Below, piece after piece: positions 12,092-25,589 of a stretch of 64,000 nt of DNA. Location of the stretch: positions 62,001 to 126,000 of the forward strand of contig OENT01000211.1 in assembly GCA_900239685.1 (NCBI GenBank). Reading direction: 5' to 3'. Positions within the stretch are counted from its first letter, which is position 1. The number at the start of each line of letters is the position of its first letter. Below the pieces are notes generated by a model. That model saw only the letters and a list, made by a program, of their open reading frames with translations. It was not told the DNA's origin and did no database searches. The stretch is from Rotaria macrura. Taxonomy: Eukaryota; Rotifera; Eurotatoria; Philodinida; Philodinidae. A program made the translations under genes and the position numbers.

Positions 12092-15000
12092 TTACTTCGG
12101 TGATAATAATCGTGCTTGTTCGATTTCTTCCTCTAATATTTTCTGTTCTTTACCTCGTCGAAATGTACGACGAAACCAATTTTGAAAACTTTTTGTCATA
12201 TGCTTGTAACCAAGACCATCGGGTGCACCACCTTTACGTGCATCGCTAACAGCCCATAATTCATCTGCATGACGACGTTCTATAGCTTGAACAACGCATC
12301 CACCACGAAAACTTGATATAGTATGACCTTTTGCTAGAAGCCCGTGTACAACATTCTTTGTAAAAACAAAAATAGGAGAACATAATTAAAAAAAAAGAAA
12401 ACCAATGACTCTTCAATCCATACCACAGGGAAACGTTTCTCTAATTCAGTTTCCATTGGAATAAGTTGTTGATGTAAACGAGGCATATCAACAGCATCTC
12501 GAATACTTTTACCCAGCCATAAGTTATAAATAGCTACTTGAGCAACAGATGATATGATTCGACTTCCACCAGAACCACCACCAATAAATATAACTTGGCC
12601 AGTGGAATCAGTAACGATGAGCGGACTCATTGATGACATTGGTCGTTTAACTAGATAGAAAAACAAAACATATTTACTGATGTCGTTTTTCCAACATCTA
12701 AGTATATGCTATGCTTCGTACATGGTTTTATGAAATTAGCTGGACTTGGAGCATAACCATAATAGTTCGATAAACCTGGTTGAGAAAAATCGTCCATTTG
12801 ATTATTGTATATAATACCTTAGATGAGAATTATTTAAAAAATAGATATTTCTATGAATCAAAAATTTACCAGTTTGACGTCCGTAAACTAACGCACCAAA
12901 ACTAAAAAGAAATAGATGGTTTTTAATGTATATTTAAATAAATCATTAACATACTCAGTATTTATTGTACTCGTAACAGCTACCGCATTACCATCCGAAT
13001 CAATAATTGAACAATGACTAGTTCCATGATCTTAATAGAGAACACATGAATTCTTTGTGACAATTAGTTTTTTTATCACCAAAAACCTGTTTGTGGCTCG
13101 AACATGGGTTCATAATATTCAAGTGGTTGTGTTTTATGTTCATTGATTCGTTCACGAATTTCCTCCGCATATTCAGGAGATAAGATGAGATTAAGTAACT
13201 AAATGCAATATTTCCATATGAAAACAAAAAGTTACATAAAAATTTTATGTAGATTTTTTTTTCTTTTAGAAGGAATGATTTAATTAAAAGAATTATTTAT
13301 CTAAAGTATCAAGTAAGAAAAAGAAATATAGGTGAGTTGCTAGTATTTAAGATAGTAGTAGTTCTTTTTTTATTCGAGAGAGAAACAATGTATGTATTTC
13401 TACTGTTGTATCGAGAAACTGAAAATGTTGAATAGAGTAAATACTACTACCAAACAAGATAAAGTATAGATCCGATATAAAAGATGGACTACTCCCCAAT
13501 GCTCGACCCCATTCCAGATCATTACTAGCTTCACTAAAACTCTACTTGCCAATGATGAAGCTGTACCCTAACTTTATTTCAACTTTGTTTACCGATTAGA
13601 AAGTTTCACTCTAAATTCAGAGTTGAAGTTGCACATCTTTGATTTGATGGTATACAGTAAATATAAACAACTATTTTAAAAATTCTTTCTTCTCAAATAC
13701 GTTTTTTTATGTTATTCGTTGTAATACGTTATTGATGCTCATTAGAGAAGAGATTATAAGTTGAGCAACAGAGGATTAATAGATATGAGAAAAAGAATAA
13801 AAAACCTAATATTGTTTCTTAGTAACATTTCAAATTTTTCTATCGGATCATCTTGTTATTCATAATTTGTCCTTACAAAATTTTTCTTATCTATATTTCT
13901 CAGTGCTGTTCTCGACAAATTTTTCATCGAGCTGGCTCGATATCGTATTGATTATTGCAATAACTGTAAACTCTACAGTATTACTCTAATGCTCAAGACA
14001 GTGTTCTTCAAAATGCATTTTAATACGCTGGTTCATTTTCATACTTGTTCAATATCTTGATTTTTTTCAGTTGGAGAATCATATTCATCTCCCATAGCCG
14101 ATCGTTTTCCATATGCAAATTTAAATAATTCATTAAGAATGTGATAGAATCTCGTTTGTTTTTCGTCACTATCTAACGAATATGGCGTTAAACCATAACC
14201 TAAGATAATAATAATAATAATAATTGATCACGATAAAAAGCTTTTTTCATTTATGCTATCATGCTGTTTTCTTATTTCTTCACTCACCATCCATTACTTT
14301 AAGAATCAAAAGAGTTATTGCTGAACTAGCCGGCGGTGGAACACCATAAGCTGTGTAATTATCGCCAAGTGTAACTTTAATGGCTGGTTTAACTCGTGCG
14401 CTATAGTTTTCTAAATCATATGGATTAATAATTCCTCCATTCTCTTGTATTTCTTTACAAATGAGCTGAGATAGTTCGCCTTCATAAAAGGCACTTGGTC
14501 CATGTTCGGCAATAATTGAGAGTGTTTTTCCAAGACGCGGTCTATATATAGTGTCACCTAAGCCATAAACATGATCCGAGTCACCTTTAAAAAATACTCG
14601 TCTACAAGCAAGAAAGAAAAAGAAAGTTTGTGTTTTATATCATCGGAAGCAATAACCTGAATGATCGTTGTTTCCATAATTGATCTTTACATTTAAGTAT
14701 TGTAAACGCAAGTGCTTTTCGTATTTCAAAACCTTCATTACACAATTCAATAGCTGGTTTAAACAAGACTGCCCATGGCAATTTTCCATGAAGTTGATGA
14801 GCTTTCCAGAAACCAGCTATTTCACCGGGAATTCCAATCGCTAAACCGCCTAAATACAATCAAGAGAACAATGTCGGTTTTCGTGTTTCCTTTATCGATA
14901 AAACTCCGTACCATGTGTTGATGATGGTGGTGGATTACCATCAATAAACATTCGCTGGTGAGCATTTGATGGCGCTGCTTCACGTGCATCAATAGCAAGA

Positions 15001-15647
15001 CATTCTTTGTTTTCACTAGAAAGAGAATAAAAAAAGACGAGTACGGATATCTATTCTTATTCATCCTACAAATCATAGATATTCATAAGAAATCCGCCAC
15101 CGATTCCTGTTGAATGACAATTGTGTACACCTACACAGAGAAGAACCGCAATAGCAGCATCCACTGCAGAACCACCTGCGTTTAAAATGCGTCTAAAAGA
15201 TATGAATTAATCGAAACGATTTATATTAAGTTTCATATTTTTACCTTCCCACTTTAGATGCTTCTTCCGAATCTGCAGCAACAGCTCCGTGTTTACATCT
15301 CATGAATGATGATTCACCTTCAAATCCATAATTTTCAACACCAGGTAAATCAATTTGAAATTCTAAATGAATAAAAATATCGAATGAATTTCTTTTCAAT
15401 ATTATGGATCAGGTATCACTTACTTGGGGGAACAATATCAGGAGCATAACTATTTGATGATAACGAAAATAAACGAGTATGTTTATTAAAGATTCCGATC
15501 TAATTAGAAGAGAATAAGCAAGTGCAAAGCATCATCAAATTGTTTCCTTTTAAAAATCAGTACAATATCTATATTTACTTTAGTAAAAAGTCGTCTTGCT
15601 GCCATAGAAAGAGGATATTTACTAAGTAATACTATATTAAGCATCAT
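12092..15647 (-). CDS. GGT: Gamma-glutamyltranspeptidase (glutathione hydrolase)
   Basis: Multi-exon N-terminal-nucleophile hydrolase that cleaves and transfers the gamma-glutamyl group of glutathione at the outer cell surface. Exons in order: 15647-about 15582, a short hydrophobic N-terminus ([16 protein letters not shown]) that may be the type II membrane anchor; 15500-15426; 15362-15245 ([15 protein letters not shown]); about 15193-15070 ([35 protein letters not shown]); about 15016-14910; about 14850-14655 ([16 protein letters not shown]); about 14602-14288; about 14200-14040; about 13200-13085; about 13018-12955 with [17 protein letters not shown], holding the catalytic Thr at the autoprocessing site; 12905-12879 ([11 protein letters not shown]); about 12820-12723 ([17 protein letters not shown]); 12651-12360 ([15 protein letters not shown]); and the last exon, ending KGGAPDG then stop at 12092. 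The key Thr, STIN and MDDF motifs are intact. The exact N-terminus is uncertain. Confidence 0.9.
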
Positions 15648-18600
15648 AAACCATAAAATTGTATATTCTAAAAAATAATCAATAAAAATCTTTTTATAAT
15701 TAATCAATATGAAGAAAAAGAATGAATAGACTGGAAAAGTGTTGTCGAAAGTACTTTATTTGGTTACCTCTTTTGTACTACTTTAGACTTTCATACATAA
15801 TGTTTTATATTCTCCCTTTTAACTACACTCACATTCATCTCAGTTTGCTTCGATGTGCGTGATTATCGTTCCAGAGGCAATGGCGTTCTTTGTTGTGACA
15901 CATTGTCAATGAAGGCTGATTTTCTCCTGTTTTCTACATTTTTCTCTTTCTTGCCTTTTCTTCTTCCCACGCCGACCAACATGTTTATTCTTGTTCTCCA
16001 AATCTCTCACACATACACACACAGATTCTCTCCCCTTATAGCTAACTACACTGACAACAGTTTACTTCGTACGAATCTTTTTCGGTGATTGCTCAAAATA
16101 ACAGCATTGTACACAAGGCAAAAAAAAGTTGAAAGATTGAATTCTATTATGATTTTGTTTCGCTGTCAAGTATGGCGTGAATTAAAATAAACAAAAACAA
16201 TACAATTAATTTAATTGTGACCTATGCATAACTTGTATTTAGAAATGTTGCAATGTCCTTGAAAGTAAACGAAAAACAAAAGATGTGTGAGTTTTGTTTA
16301 AACTAAGAATGAAACTAGCAAAACTATCGATTTATTTGAAAAACAGTAAAACAAGTGATCGGTAGTTATCATTATAATAATTGAACAAAAGACAATATGA
16401 ATAGAATGCTGTAGATTTATGAGGCGTCACTTTGATATGAATTAATTATGAGAACCGTCTACTTCATGTGCATGGATTGTCATCTATCTTTTTTGTCATT
16501 TTTGAACGAATCTTGCGGTGATGGATAATGAGACTTTTTTCTTCCCTTCTCTTTTTTTTGCTGACTTAGTCAACAACAGGAAGCAAGAAAAGTAATAAGA
16601 CTAAAATACAATATGTGCGGATGCAAACTCATTCGAAAATGATCGACGTTTCATTAACATGGTATGACAGTAATTAAATTTTCTCATGGCTCGAAAAGAA
16701 GTATTTCACTGAACAAAAGATGTTTATTAAACATACACATCAATGAATACGATACGATATTCTTCGTCAATTTTAATTTGCATGTCGATAATATCTATTT
16801 ACGCATATATATGTCTTTTTAATGATTGCTCTTCAGTTCTATTCCATGCTGTTCCTACATCTACAAGTTAATCATGTTCTAAATTTGAGTAATCTTCTTT
16901 GAAGTATAAGATCTTCATTGATTTTTTATTCTCGATTGAGTCTTTTGATGGCAAGATAACATAACATAAAATCAAACCAATTAATTCTTTTCGTACTTGA
17001 ATAACAAATGCAAAACAAAATACTATGCTTCAACTTGTTTCTTAATCGTCATGCTTCACTGTGATAAAAACAACAGTGACCTGAGAAACGAGTACATTTG
17101 TCACCATTTAGTAGTTTTGTTTAATCATTACTCTTTTCTTCACTTAAAACGTTTCTGCATGTGATTGATTACATATGCGAAAATTTGTTTTCGTCGAAAC
17201 GTATCTCAGTTAGGAAACCAATAAATAATAGTAAATATTACCTACAGAAGAATTTTTTATTGTTTTAAAATCTAAGTACATCATAGTTCTCGTTTAGGAA
17301 ATGTGGTTACCTATTGTTTTTAATAGAACTATGGTCATTACATTGAAGACGTATATTCAGATACTAGTTAAACATAAATATCGTTACGTAAGGTATAAGA
17401 GTTTCGTTCATCGTCAGCGCTGTTCAACGCAAGTTTCAAAGTGAAAACTATGAATGAAACTTTATTGCCGATGTACCAGAGTGCTTGCATATCTGTGATA
17501 CATAACGCGATCAATTTTCTAGACTTGGCTTCATGGCAATTATACGACCGTGGGTAGACGTTATAGAGAAAAGGCAAAACAGTTCATTATTTTATTCTAC
17601 TCAAAAAAAAAGTTCTATTAGTGTATTTTCGTTCCGCACTGATATTCATGAAAAATGATTGTACATTTGAAGAAGCAAGCCAAAAGAAATCTTAATTGAA
17701 GTTCTAATTTTGCAAAAAAACGTTTTTGATTTGATCAGCTGTGAAAAAAGGTGGCGGGGAGTGCAAGGTTCACAGACGGTGGGAAACCTATTGGAAGATT
17801 GCTCACTTCGTTGCATATGATTCTTCGTCAAGTTCGTGGTAATTACTCAGGATATTTGTCAGCGATAAATATCTACTCGCATTCAAGAATTTCAATAGTC
17901 TCGGTAAATCGATCGATGCTCGTGAAATAAAATGTGAATACTTGAGTTTTTCAAGTTTTCGTAAATTTACCGCCGATGAACATCATGAATGTGTATCTGC
18001 TTTGTATGTTATGTTGATGGATGGTTGTTTCTATTCTTTATTTGAGACTATTAAATATGCATGAAATACTGATGTTGTATCGATATTGAAACAAAGGATG
18101 TATAAATTATGTCGAAACAAGAAGTATTCTACATGATTTGTATTGAATAGGATTGATCTGCGGTATTGTATTGAAGATATTTGAAGCAAATATTATGAAA
18201 GTATTCTTGTTAATTGCTTTTCTGAAATTTTAGAAGTATCTACTTTTATGGTCAAAGAAGAATGATCATCATACGAATAATATCTAATTAAAAAAAACTT
18301 CACGAAGTTGTCTCGTTCTCTTAGAAATAATAGTAAAGAATGAATTTTCAGAGGATGAATATTAGTTGATTAATTAAATGAAATAAGATACCAAAGTTAT
18401 ACGAAGAAAAAAATGACACTGAAAGATCTCAATAAAAAAGGAATGCAATTCTATTGTTCACATATTTTCCATGTTTCTATTTCCTGAGTAACGACTTAGT
18501 AAGAGAAATTTGTTTTGTCGCTCAATATTGGAAAAACGTTTCTAACATTAATTAGATGGAGAATATGGAGTGCAGATCAGCACGATACAATGACGTATGA

Positions 18601-19020
18601 CAAGTCTCAGATAAAAAATAGGATTTGTCTTATTCTTGTTTTTCTTTCCAATAGAAAATAGTCGTATCTAACGTTGTAAAATTCAACATAATAGTTAATC
18701 TGCCGTCTGTCTTTCTTACACGATTAGATTCTATTCTAGTGTCATCTACTTCATATTCAAAAATGTTTACTATGGTTGCGAATTTAATGCCATTTTCCTT
18801 CACTGCATGCTCCCGTGTTACTTGATTATACGTTTAATACGAACGAAAAATGTTTCAAAGGAAATTAGTCAACTTCAAGTAGAACTATTCTAATAAACAT
18901 TCAAGACAAAGATTTTAATTGGGAAAAAAACAATATTTTAAAAACAAATCTTTTCATTACCGATTTATGATGAAAAACCTCAGCTACTTTTACTCATCAA
19001 TATCGATCATTCTGTTCAAT
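15648..19020. other. Intergenic, no gene seen
   Basis: AT-rich sequence upstream of the gamma-glutamyltranspeptidase gene. The short frames near 15855-16088 (+), 17368-17577 (-) and 17646-17831 (-) show no recognisable domain, no plausible splice partners and no repeat ends. A CA-type microsatellite scrap (cacacatacacacaca) lies about 16006-16022. Confidence 0.45.
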
Positions 19021-19026
19021 CGGTGA

Positions 19027-19186
19027 ACCCCACTTTGATCGAAAGGTTAAAATGTCGAAAACAATCAAGAGTTATTAAGATCCGGGTGCAGTAGTGCGGG
19101 TGAGGGAGTTCGTCGCTTCTTACATTATAATTTTCATTTTTGATATTTTAGTTTTCGACATCTTTACCTTTCGACCAAAGTAGGGC
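19027..19186. mobile_element. Small foldback element (MITE-like), about 160 bp
   Basis: Two arms of about 35 bp form an imperfect inverted repeat. The left arm, about 19028-19062, begins CCCACTTTGATCGAAAGG. The right arm, about 19151-19185, read on the other strand begins CCCTACTTTGGTCGAAAGG. Both arms share the inner end ATGTCGAAAAC. The roughly 88 bp spacer is more GC-rich than its surroundings. I see no coding content and no certain target-site duplication. A non-autonomous terminal-inverted-repeat transposon is the simplest reading. Confidence 0.6.
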
Positions 19187-22100
19187 AAACCGTTCAATCG
19201 CTATGAAACTTCATTCTGACATGCATCGAAGAATAAATTGATTTTTATTTTCAATGCACCATTTTGAATGTAAACAAACAACTAAATCCGAGGTGAAAGG
19301 AATTGGTTTCATACTGATATGTAAATACATAGTTCGATGGCGAGCTATTGCATTGATTGATGAATCCAATGGAATTAATTAAAAAGCGTGTCTTCAATTG
19401 CCTATTCTTTCAATACTGAGGATTGTAAGTGGTACCATGCAATCCCTAAATATAATTCAGATTTACAAGATTTATCATTGTCAAATTAATTCCATTAAGA
19501 ATAAATAATACAGTTGGGGACAAAGACAATATTTGAATGATGATTCGAAGGTCTATAGTACTTTTTTAAGTGTACTGACTATATGGAGATGGCTAATGCA
19601 CCCATACTTAATAAATGCTTGGGTTATTATCGAATGAATGATAAATTTATTATAGGAGTTAGAGTGGAATAAATAGTATTACCTGTAATAGTTCGTCCGT
19701 TTGTGAATTTTCTGCATATGATATAAAATACTGTTTTTAAATAGAGACTTATGGTTATTTGTAATGCAGCATATTTTTTCACTTGGAGAATATTTGCTGA
19801 AAAACGGCAAAAATTAGTTTTTGAAGTTAATTCCATATTCTCCCATATTGACAACACGCAATACGTGTACACTTTTTTCTCTTTTTTTCAGTGAGGATTA
19901 TTTAAGTGAAGATCGAATACGATGATTTGAATATTAATTGAGGCATTTTCAGTCGATGTTGAAACATGTTCGATTTAAATATGCGTGAGTTGCTAAAACT
20001 GGTAAAGTTATTCGGTCAAGATTACTATTTCTATATGGAAAATCTCATTAAAAGAAAAGAAAATCTAACATATCCTGATCGCGTTCATAGAAATCAATTT
20101 TTGTAGTAGCATAAATCAAATAATTCATGTTACTACTCAGACAGTAGTTTGTCATAAAAAAGAGGATTGTTCCGATAAATACCCCAGTTTCAAGATTATT
20201 AATTGACAATGTGCTTACTAATTATGTTGCTGTTATAGATTATAAGCCGAATTTGAGAAAAATGCTACAGCTCCTTTGACGCAAGTATGTGTGTTTGACT
20301 CTAGAGAATTGCAATTAACATGAACATGTCATCTTTCAGATATTTTTCGTAATAAAGAGTCATCAGTGTTCTAAGTACAACCCGAAACTAACCTTACGTA
20401 TATTAAAATCCCATCTATGAATGAAACTTACATACGTATGTCGAGTGAACCAATGAGAACTGTGATCATTTAATTTAACACGAAGCATAAATAGAGTATC
20501 ATCTAATATTCGATATTAAAATGAAGTATATCAGAATGATTCACAGAAATAGAGGTACTGCTGTATCAGAGCACATTACTGAATCTGAATAGGAAATGTA
20601 ATTCTATAGTAGCTAACCACTGAGTGGGAGTTTTAATCCAGTACTCTCATAATTTGTTGAGAAACTTGCAACATATTGAAATTTGAGCATCAAAACAATG
20701 TAATAAAGCTAGAACTTCGTAAGATAGCACATTCATACTTCTATCATCATTATGAATTTCATATCAGTTGATTTCAACTTCTTTAACCCATCAATTAACA
20801 TTTGAGTAATCTTCGAATGAGTATTAAGAAAAATGACTGAGCAGAGCTTTTTATATATCGTGGACTAGTCGTAACTATTGACTTGAAAATTTTCTCAGAC
20901 GAAGACGATCTGTTAGAGTTGAGTTCATTCCCAACATTTCCCGATTGGATGTATTGATAGACATGAGATTCATGCTGAGACAGTCGAAGGCAAAGAAGGT
21001 TTAACTGCGTCCCAAGGCTAAAGCAACCAAGTCGATATGCAAATCTCAATTTACTGATACTGAAATGACTTTGGACTGCTAATAGTACTATTATAGTAAG
21101 GAAGTTACGTAGTCAACGAGTTTATTTTTAGGTGGGTTCAAGAATCTTATACGACGTTTTTATCATATATATATTTATGGCGTTAAAACTATTCAGTTTC
21201 TAATTGGTGCTTCTGATTGACATTCATCAAGGCATGTTTGAAGTTGAACTATCAGAAAAGATCATCAAGGTTCATGCACTTTTTACTTTAGAACGAACTT
21301 TCTTTTTACCTCCGTTTTAGATAATGATTGTAACTTTATGATTTTCTTCTCTCAATAGTAACCATACAGATTAATAGCCATAGTAGTTTTCAGGATGGCA
21401 CTGAACGAAAAAAGGCAAATTCGAAGAATGTTTCGACATTGCCAATTTTTCTTACTGAACTAAATAAAGGAGGGAATCTAATGACCAAATCACAAATTAA
21501 AATAGACCACAATATTCAAATTGAAGGATAGTAAAACTTTCGACCATGACAATACTAATATCTATACACTATAAAAATAAAAGCCTTGAAAGGGGGGGGG
21601 GGGTCCAAGTAAAATTAAGTATCCAAAATTCAATCACTAATGAAAATTGTTTTGGAATGACTTTCGTCCTTATCTGCTACTAACAAAGACGAACTTCAAA
21701 ACATTATAATGAAACACGAGTAATCAAGATTAGAAAAAAGAATTGTCACCTTGTATTAATGATGGAAAGTTCTCATTTCAATCGAAAAAAAGAAAAAATA
21801 CAGTATCTCATGTGCGCATTTCTTTATCTGTATTTTTCGATTATTGATAGAGTGATAAAATTGAATTTATAGGAATATTTTCTATCGTTCGTAACTTAGA
21901 AAAAAAGATTTCTATTTTTCCACAACTTCCTTGGAAGTAAGTGATTGCTAAATATGAGTGATTCAAAAACATATGGAAACAAACACAAATCTAATAGTAG
22001 CCTAATGAAAAATGGCAACCGAGTAAAAAACTAGAAGCAATGACATTAAAATAACGCTAGCAGACATATTGAAAAATGTAATTGCTTGTCAGTGTGCATT

Positions 22101-22573
22101 ATGTTTACCAATGAAAAATATCAATCTTGAATCAAGATCTGTTTAGTATAAAATTTGACACTTAACTTGGAAAGATAGTCACCTAAGAAGGTTATTTATA
22201 TCATACTAAATAGTTAGATCGTTAATCAATATGCTTCAATACTACTTAGTATAGATTTTCAGCGCAACTTACTTCCACTTAACAGTGATTATCCAGCAGA
22301 TTGTTGCAAACATTATATATTCGGAAAATTTCTATCAATAAAGAATGCTCTTGAAAATCTACCTAGCAATATAAATTAGAAAAGAAAACGTTCTACTTTA
22401 AATTAGACTAAACCACGAAGTAAATCATCTAATTTTCATTTCAAACCAATAAAATCGAAAAATAACCGCATACTACTTTTTGTCAAGATGATTTTTGATA
22501 TTCTATTAACAAACAAAAAAGTAAAAAATACCGTTTGTAAAACTCGAAATAATTCTTATTTATAATTATTTTC
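19187..22573. other. Intergenic, AT-rich, no gene seen; contains a 12-G run
   Basis: No coding exon could be supported. The frame at 20795-21049 (-) has slightly better composition than chance but no domain, no promoter and no splice partners. A run of twelve G at 21592-21603 stands out in otherwise about 70 percent AT sequence. Confidence 0.45.
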
Positions 22574-22684
22574 TTGAAATTCTTTCAGAAATGAAATGTG
22601 ATGAATCTGTGTCTTTATCGAAACTTGGCGTTCTTGCAACCATTTCAAGGCTATAAAATGCTGCTTCTCGTTGAGTAGGACGCT
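22574..22684 (-). pseudogene. Exon-like scrap, unidentified
   Basis: On the minus strand, an acceptor-like AATTAG precedes a frame reading RPTQREAAFYSLEMVARTPS and then FDKDTDSSHFISERIS before TAA. The composition is protein-like, unlike the surrounding chance frames, but no further exons were found on this strand up to 23.1 kb. It could be the terminal exon of a lost gene. The family is not recognised. Confidence 0.3.
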
Positions 22685-22995
22685 AATTATCATTATCAGT
22701 ATCATTTATTGCGTGAAGATTTTCAAAGCATAGTTTTTTAAGAAATATCTGTCTATAACAAAGACAAGAGTCACATTGTCAATATGATAAATGGCTCGTC
22801 TCCATTTTCTACTATATTTTGATGGTTTTAGTTTTAACGAGATACGTCTTACTTCGATTGAAATATCATTCGGTTCAATATGAGCGATTATGTATCACCT
22901 TTTTCGGGTTTCCACAAGTAAGCGTAAGACAAGTACTATTATAACTGGATGTTGAAATGTATGCTTGGCATGAATGGAAGCTACAATATGCCAAT

Positions 22996-23059
22996 GGGGG
23001 AGCAAACTGATTTCGTGATTTCAAATTGATTTCAGAAATAGAAATCAGTTTGTTCCCCG
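22996..23059. repeat. 64-bp near-perfect hairpin
   Basis: The left arm 22996-23014 (GGGGGAGCAAACTGATTTC) pairs with the right arm 23041-23059 (GAAATCAGTTTGTTCCCCG) around a loop of about 26 bp that itself contains a further partial repeat of the arm (ATTGATTTCAGAAAT). It could be a deletion product of a foldback transposon or a structured RNA. No coding content. Confidence 0.6.
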
Positions 23060-23095
23060 TTGAAAAATATGAAGGAAATTAAAATTATAGCTATT

Positions 23096-23684
23096 CTTAT
23101 TGAAATTTGGCCTCAACAAGACCATTCATATGTTCCATCAATAACTTATGTTAAATCAACATCAAATATGTTTGTTTCCACATTAAGTAAAAATGTTCTA
23201 ACTGATGGAACTTTTATTATACCTTAAATTAAAAATTGGCGTTATGTAAATGACAAATTTCTTTCTTTTATTTTTATTCCATATGAAAATTTTGATTTTA
23301 TTGTATTTAAAATCAAATAGTGATTTTATCACTCTATTAAATGCAATATCTACAGAATTTACTCAATCACCACCAAACTATTGAAACTCGAATCCTATTA
23401 GTAATTCAATACCATATCCGAAAAATTTATCATCGATACCAATAACGAAAGGAATGAGAATAAATTCTTTTTCAAGTTTATCACAATGATATCCATTAGG
23501 ATATCCTCAAACACAAATTTCACAAGATATTTATCAAGATTCTGTTCAAATAGCTGTTTTAGATCAAGTTCAAATTCAATTAGATGAAACTGTACAAATG
23601 GGACGGGCACAAGTTGATTCACTTAAAATAACTGATCAAAATTCAATTGAAGGAGAAAATATAACGCAATTCATTTCTAAATGA
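23096..23684 (+). pseudogene. Decayed protein-coding gene remnant, unidentified
   Basis: Two consecutive coding-like stretches are present. The first (about 23100-23310) reads IEIWPQQDHSYVPSITYV and later FIPYENFDFIVFKIK, with an in-frame TAA. The second (about 23340-23684) reads one frame with two in-frame TGA codons, one where SLSQ-W-YPLGYP would be expected, then QISQDIYQDSVQIAVLDQ and LDETVQMGRAQVDSLKI before the terminal stop. Composition and frame retention indicate former coding sequence. No family recognised. It lies just left of a terminal-inverted-repeat transposon. Confidence 0.5.
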
Positions 23685-23764
23685 TTCACAACAACAACAA
23701 ACTCATGCAAAAGCTTAAAATATTCTTTTTCTTTTCTTCTTTCTTTTTTTAAAGAAACACCACC

Positions 23765-24974
23765 AGTCGATATTCTTGTCTCTATTCTTTCCAGATTCTT
23801 TTTTTGCTTAGAAATCTGTCAAGATTCTTGTTCAATATCTTCCATGTAAGATTCTTGTCAGATTTACAAGATCTTGTCAATCAGACAAGAATCCGGTAGA
23901 CAGAATCTTGGATGGTTAGGCAAGAAAGCGCTAATCTGGAAAGAATCTTGCACTTCTTGAAATCCCTGACTGATTCTTTTTATTATAGTCTACGTTTATT
24001 TTCTTGAATAATCTGATCAGATTCTTATATTGTTTTTTGAATCAGTATGCGCCTATTATATTTAGATTTATCTTCATCATCGTCATTATTAGTAAAACGT
24101 TTTCACAATAAAACTTAAATAAATGCGGAAACTTCGGACNTTTTTTTGAAAAAATCCCTGTACCCCACCTCAGGGATTGCTTGGTGAAAAATGACAATTT
24201 TTTCAATAACTCAGCCATTTCTCGGCGGATCCTTCTCATCTTCGAACTTGACCTAGAAATTGATGAGACAATTCTGTGCACAAAATTTCAACTCAATCGA
24301 ATGTAATTGTGAAAAGTTATCGAATAAACGGACGGACGGACGGCCGGACGGACACACTGACCGATTTTAGTAGTGTACTCACTTTTTGAGTACACAAAAA
24401 AGGAGCGCTACAGTGGCACATTTCATTTCAAGATCTTAGATATTTGACAAAAACTATACAATACTACAAGTAACGATAAAACAAAAATTGCGAACAAGAG
24501 CAGCTATGAAATCGTAATTTTAATTGATAAATAACAGTGTTTCAAGAAAATAAAATAAATCTATTGAAATATTCAGGAACTAATCACTACTAAGATTCTT
24601 CTTCGTGATTTTCATCATTAAGAGCCATAGGAAAAGCTAAATAAACCCTTACATTTCATCATAACATATTAATATGCACTTATCCTTACTGTGCAACGTA
24701 TAGGAGTCGTCTAAATTTCAATAGTTCTTATGCATTTCATCGTGTTAACGGCCGAAAATTTTTTGAACGAATGCACGATATAATGAGTGTTAATGATTTA
24801 TATATATCTTAACAAATGGCTGAAAGATATTCCTCTTGCAATTCTTGTAAGACTCTTTATATTTTTCTTTCATCGATAGAAAGAGTCTTGGCTGAACGTC
24901 AAGACTAAAGAGAATCTTGACAGATTTCTCTGCAAAAAAAGAATCTGGAAAGAATAGAGACAAGAATATCGACT
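23765..24974. mobile_element. 1.2-kb terminal-inverted-repeat DNA transposon, non-autonomous
   Basis: The ends are inverted copies of about 64 bp. The left end, from 23765, begins AGTCGATATTCTTGTCTCTA and continues through TTTCCAGATTC and AAATCTGTCAAGATTC. The same order is read on the minus strand from 24974 inward. Subterminal sequence is packed with short inverted motifs of the AAGATTCTTG/GACAAGAATC type (about 23820-23960), as often seen where a transposase binds. The interior has no transposase frame. It holds a GGAC tetranucleotide run (about 24331-24355) and one ambiguous base (N at 24140). I could not identify a target-site duplication. The superfamily is not assigned. Confidence 0.75.
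24331..24355. repeat. (GGAC)n short tandem repeat inside the 1.2-kb element
   Basis: Five to six tandem GGAC units, one altered to GGCC, followed by ACACTGACCGATTTTAGTAG. It is GC-rich against an AT-rich background and lies within the terminal-inverted-repeat element, so it probably travels with it. Confidence 0.7.
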
Positions 24975-25589
24975 TGTGACATAACAAATCTAAAAATAAA
25001 AGCTAAAAGAATGTTCGAAGAAACGCCATATATGTTTTCATCTTCCAGAAAAGGAAATACAGTTAAAGAGCATGCCCTGACAAAGTCACGTACCTGCCCA
25101 TAAACAGTTGAGCATTTTTATTTCTCTCTTTATTCATTCAATTATTTTTGTTTTCCAAAGACCTATGCAAGCTATTGCCGAAAAACATATGATTCAAGAT
25201 CTCTTATATTTTGTTGCTGATGAACTTCGAAAAAAATTTTATTGAATTAGATATTTATTTAAAACTTTGTTTGTTAACAATACTCTTTTATCTTTGTTCT
25301 TTTTTATTTTTAACATGTTAGAGACCTACCTCATAAACAAATTTATTTCAAGAGCTATGATGTATGTATGTAGAGAAGTTGTTGACTTAACTATTAAATA
25401 AATGTTTTTTCTTGTCAAATTCCAAAGGGAAATGAAAATAAAACTGAAGGCTTCGGCATCGATTTTGGGTCCGTCCAGCAAGCATAAAGAGTCTATTATC
25501 GTTTGAACTAAGCTCCCTTGAGAGTTCTTGCTCAGTTTTATGCCAGTCATATATATTATACTAGCGAGATCCCGTGCATACTGCACGGC

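Noticed and set aside
20795-21049. 84-codon minus-strand frame with fairly balanced composition
   Set aside because: Non-ATG start, no domain, no exon partners or promoter; kept only as an unlikely candidate.
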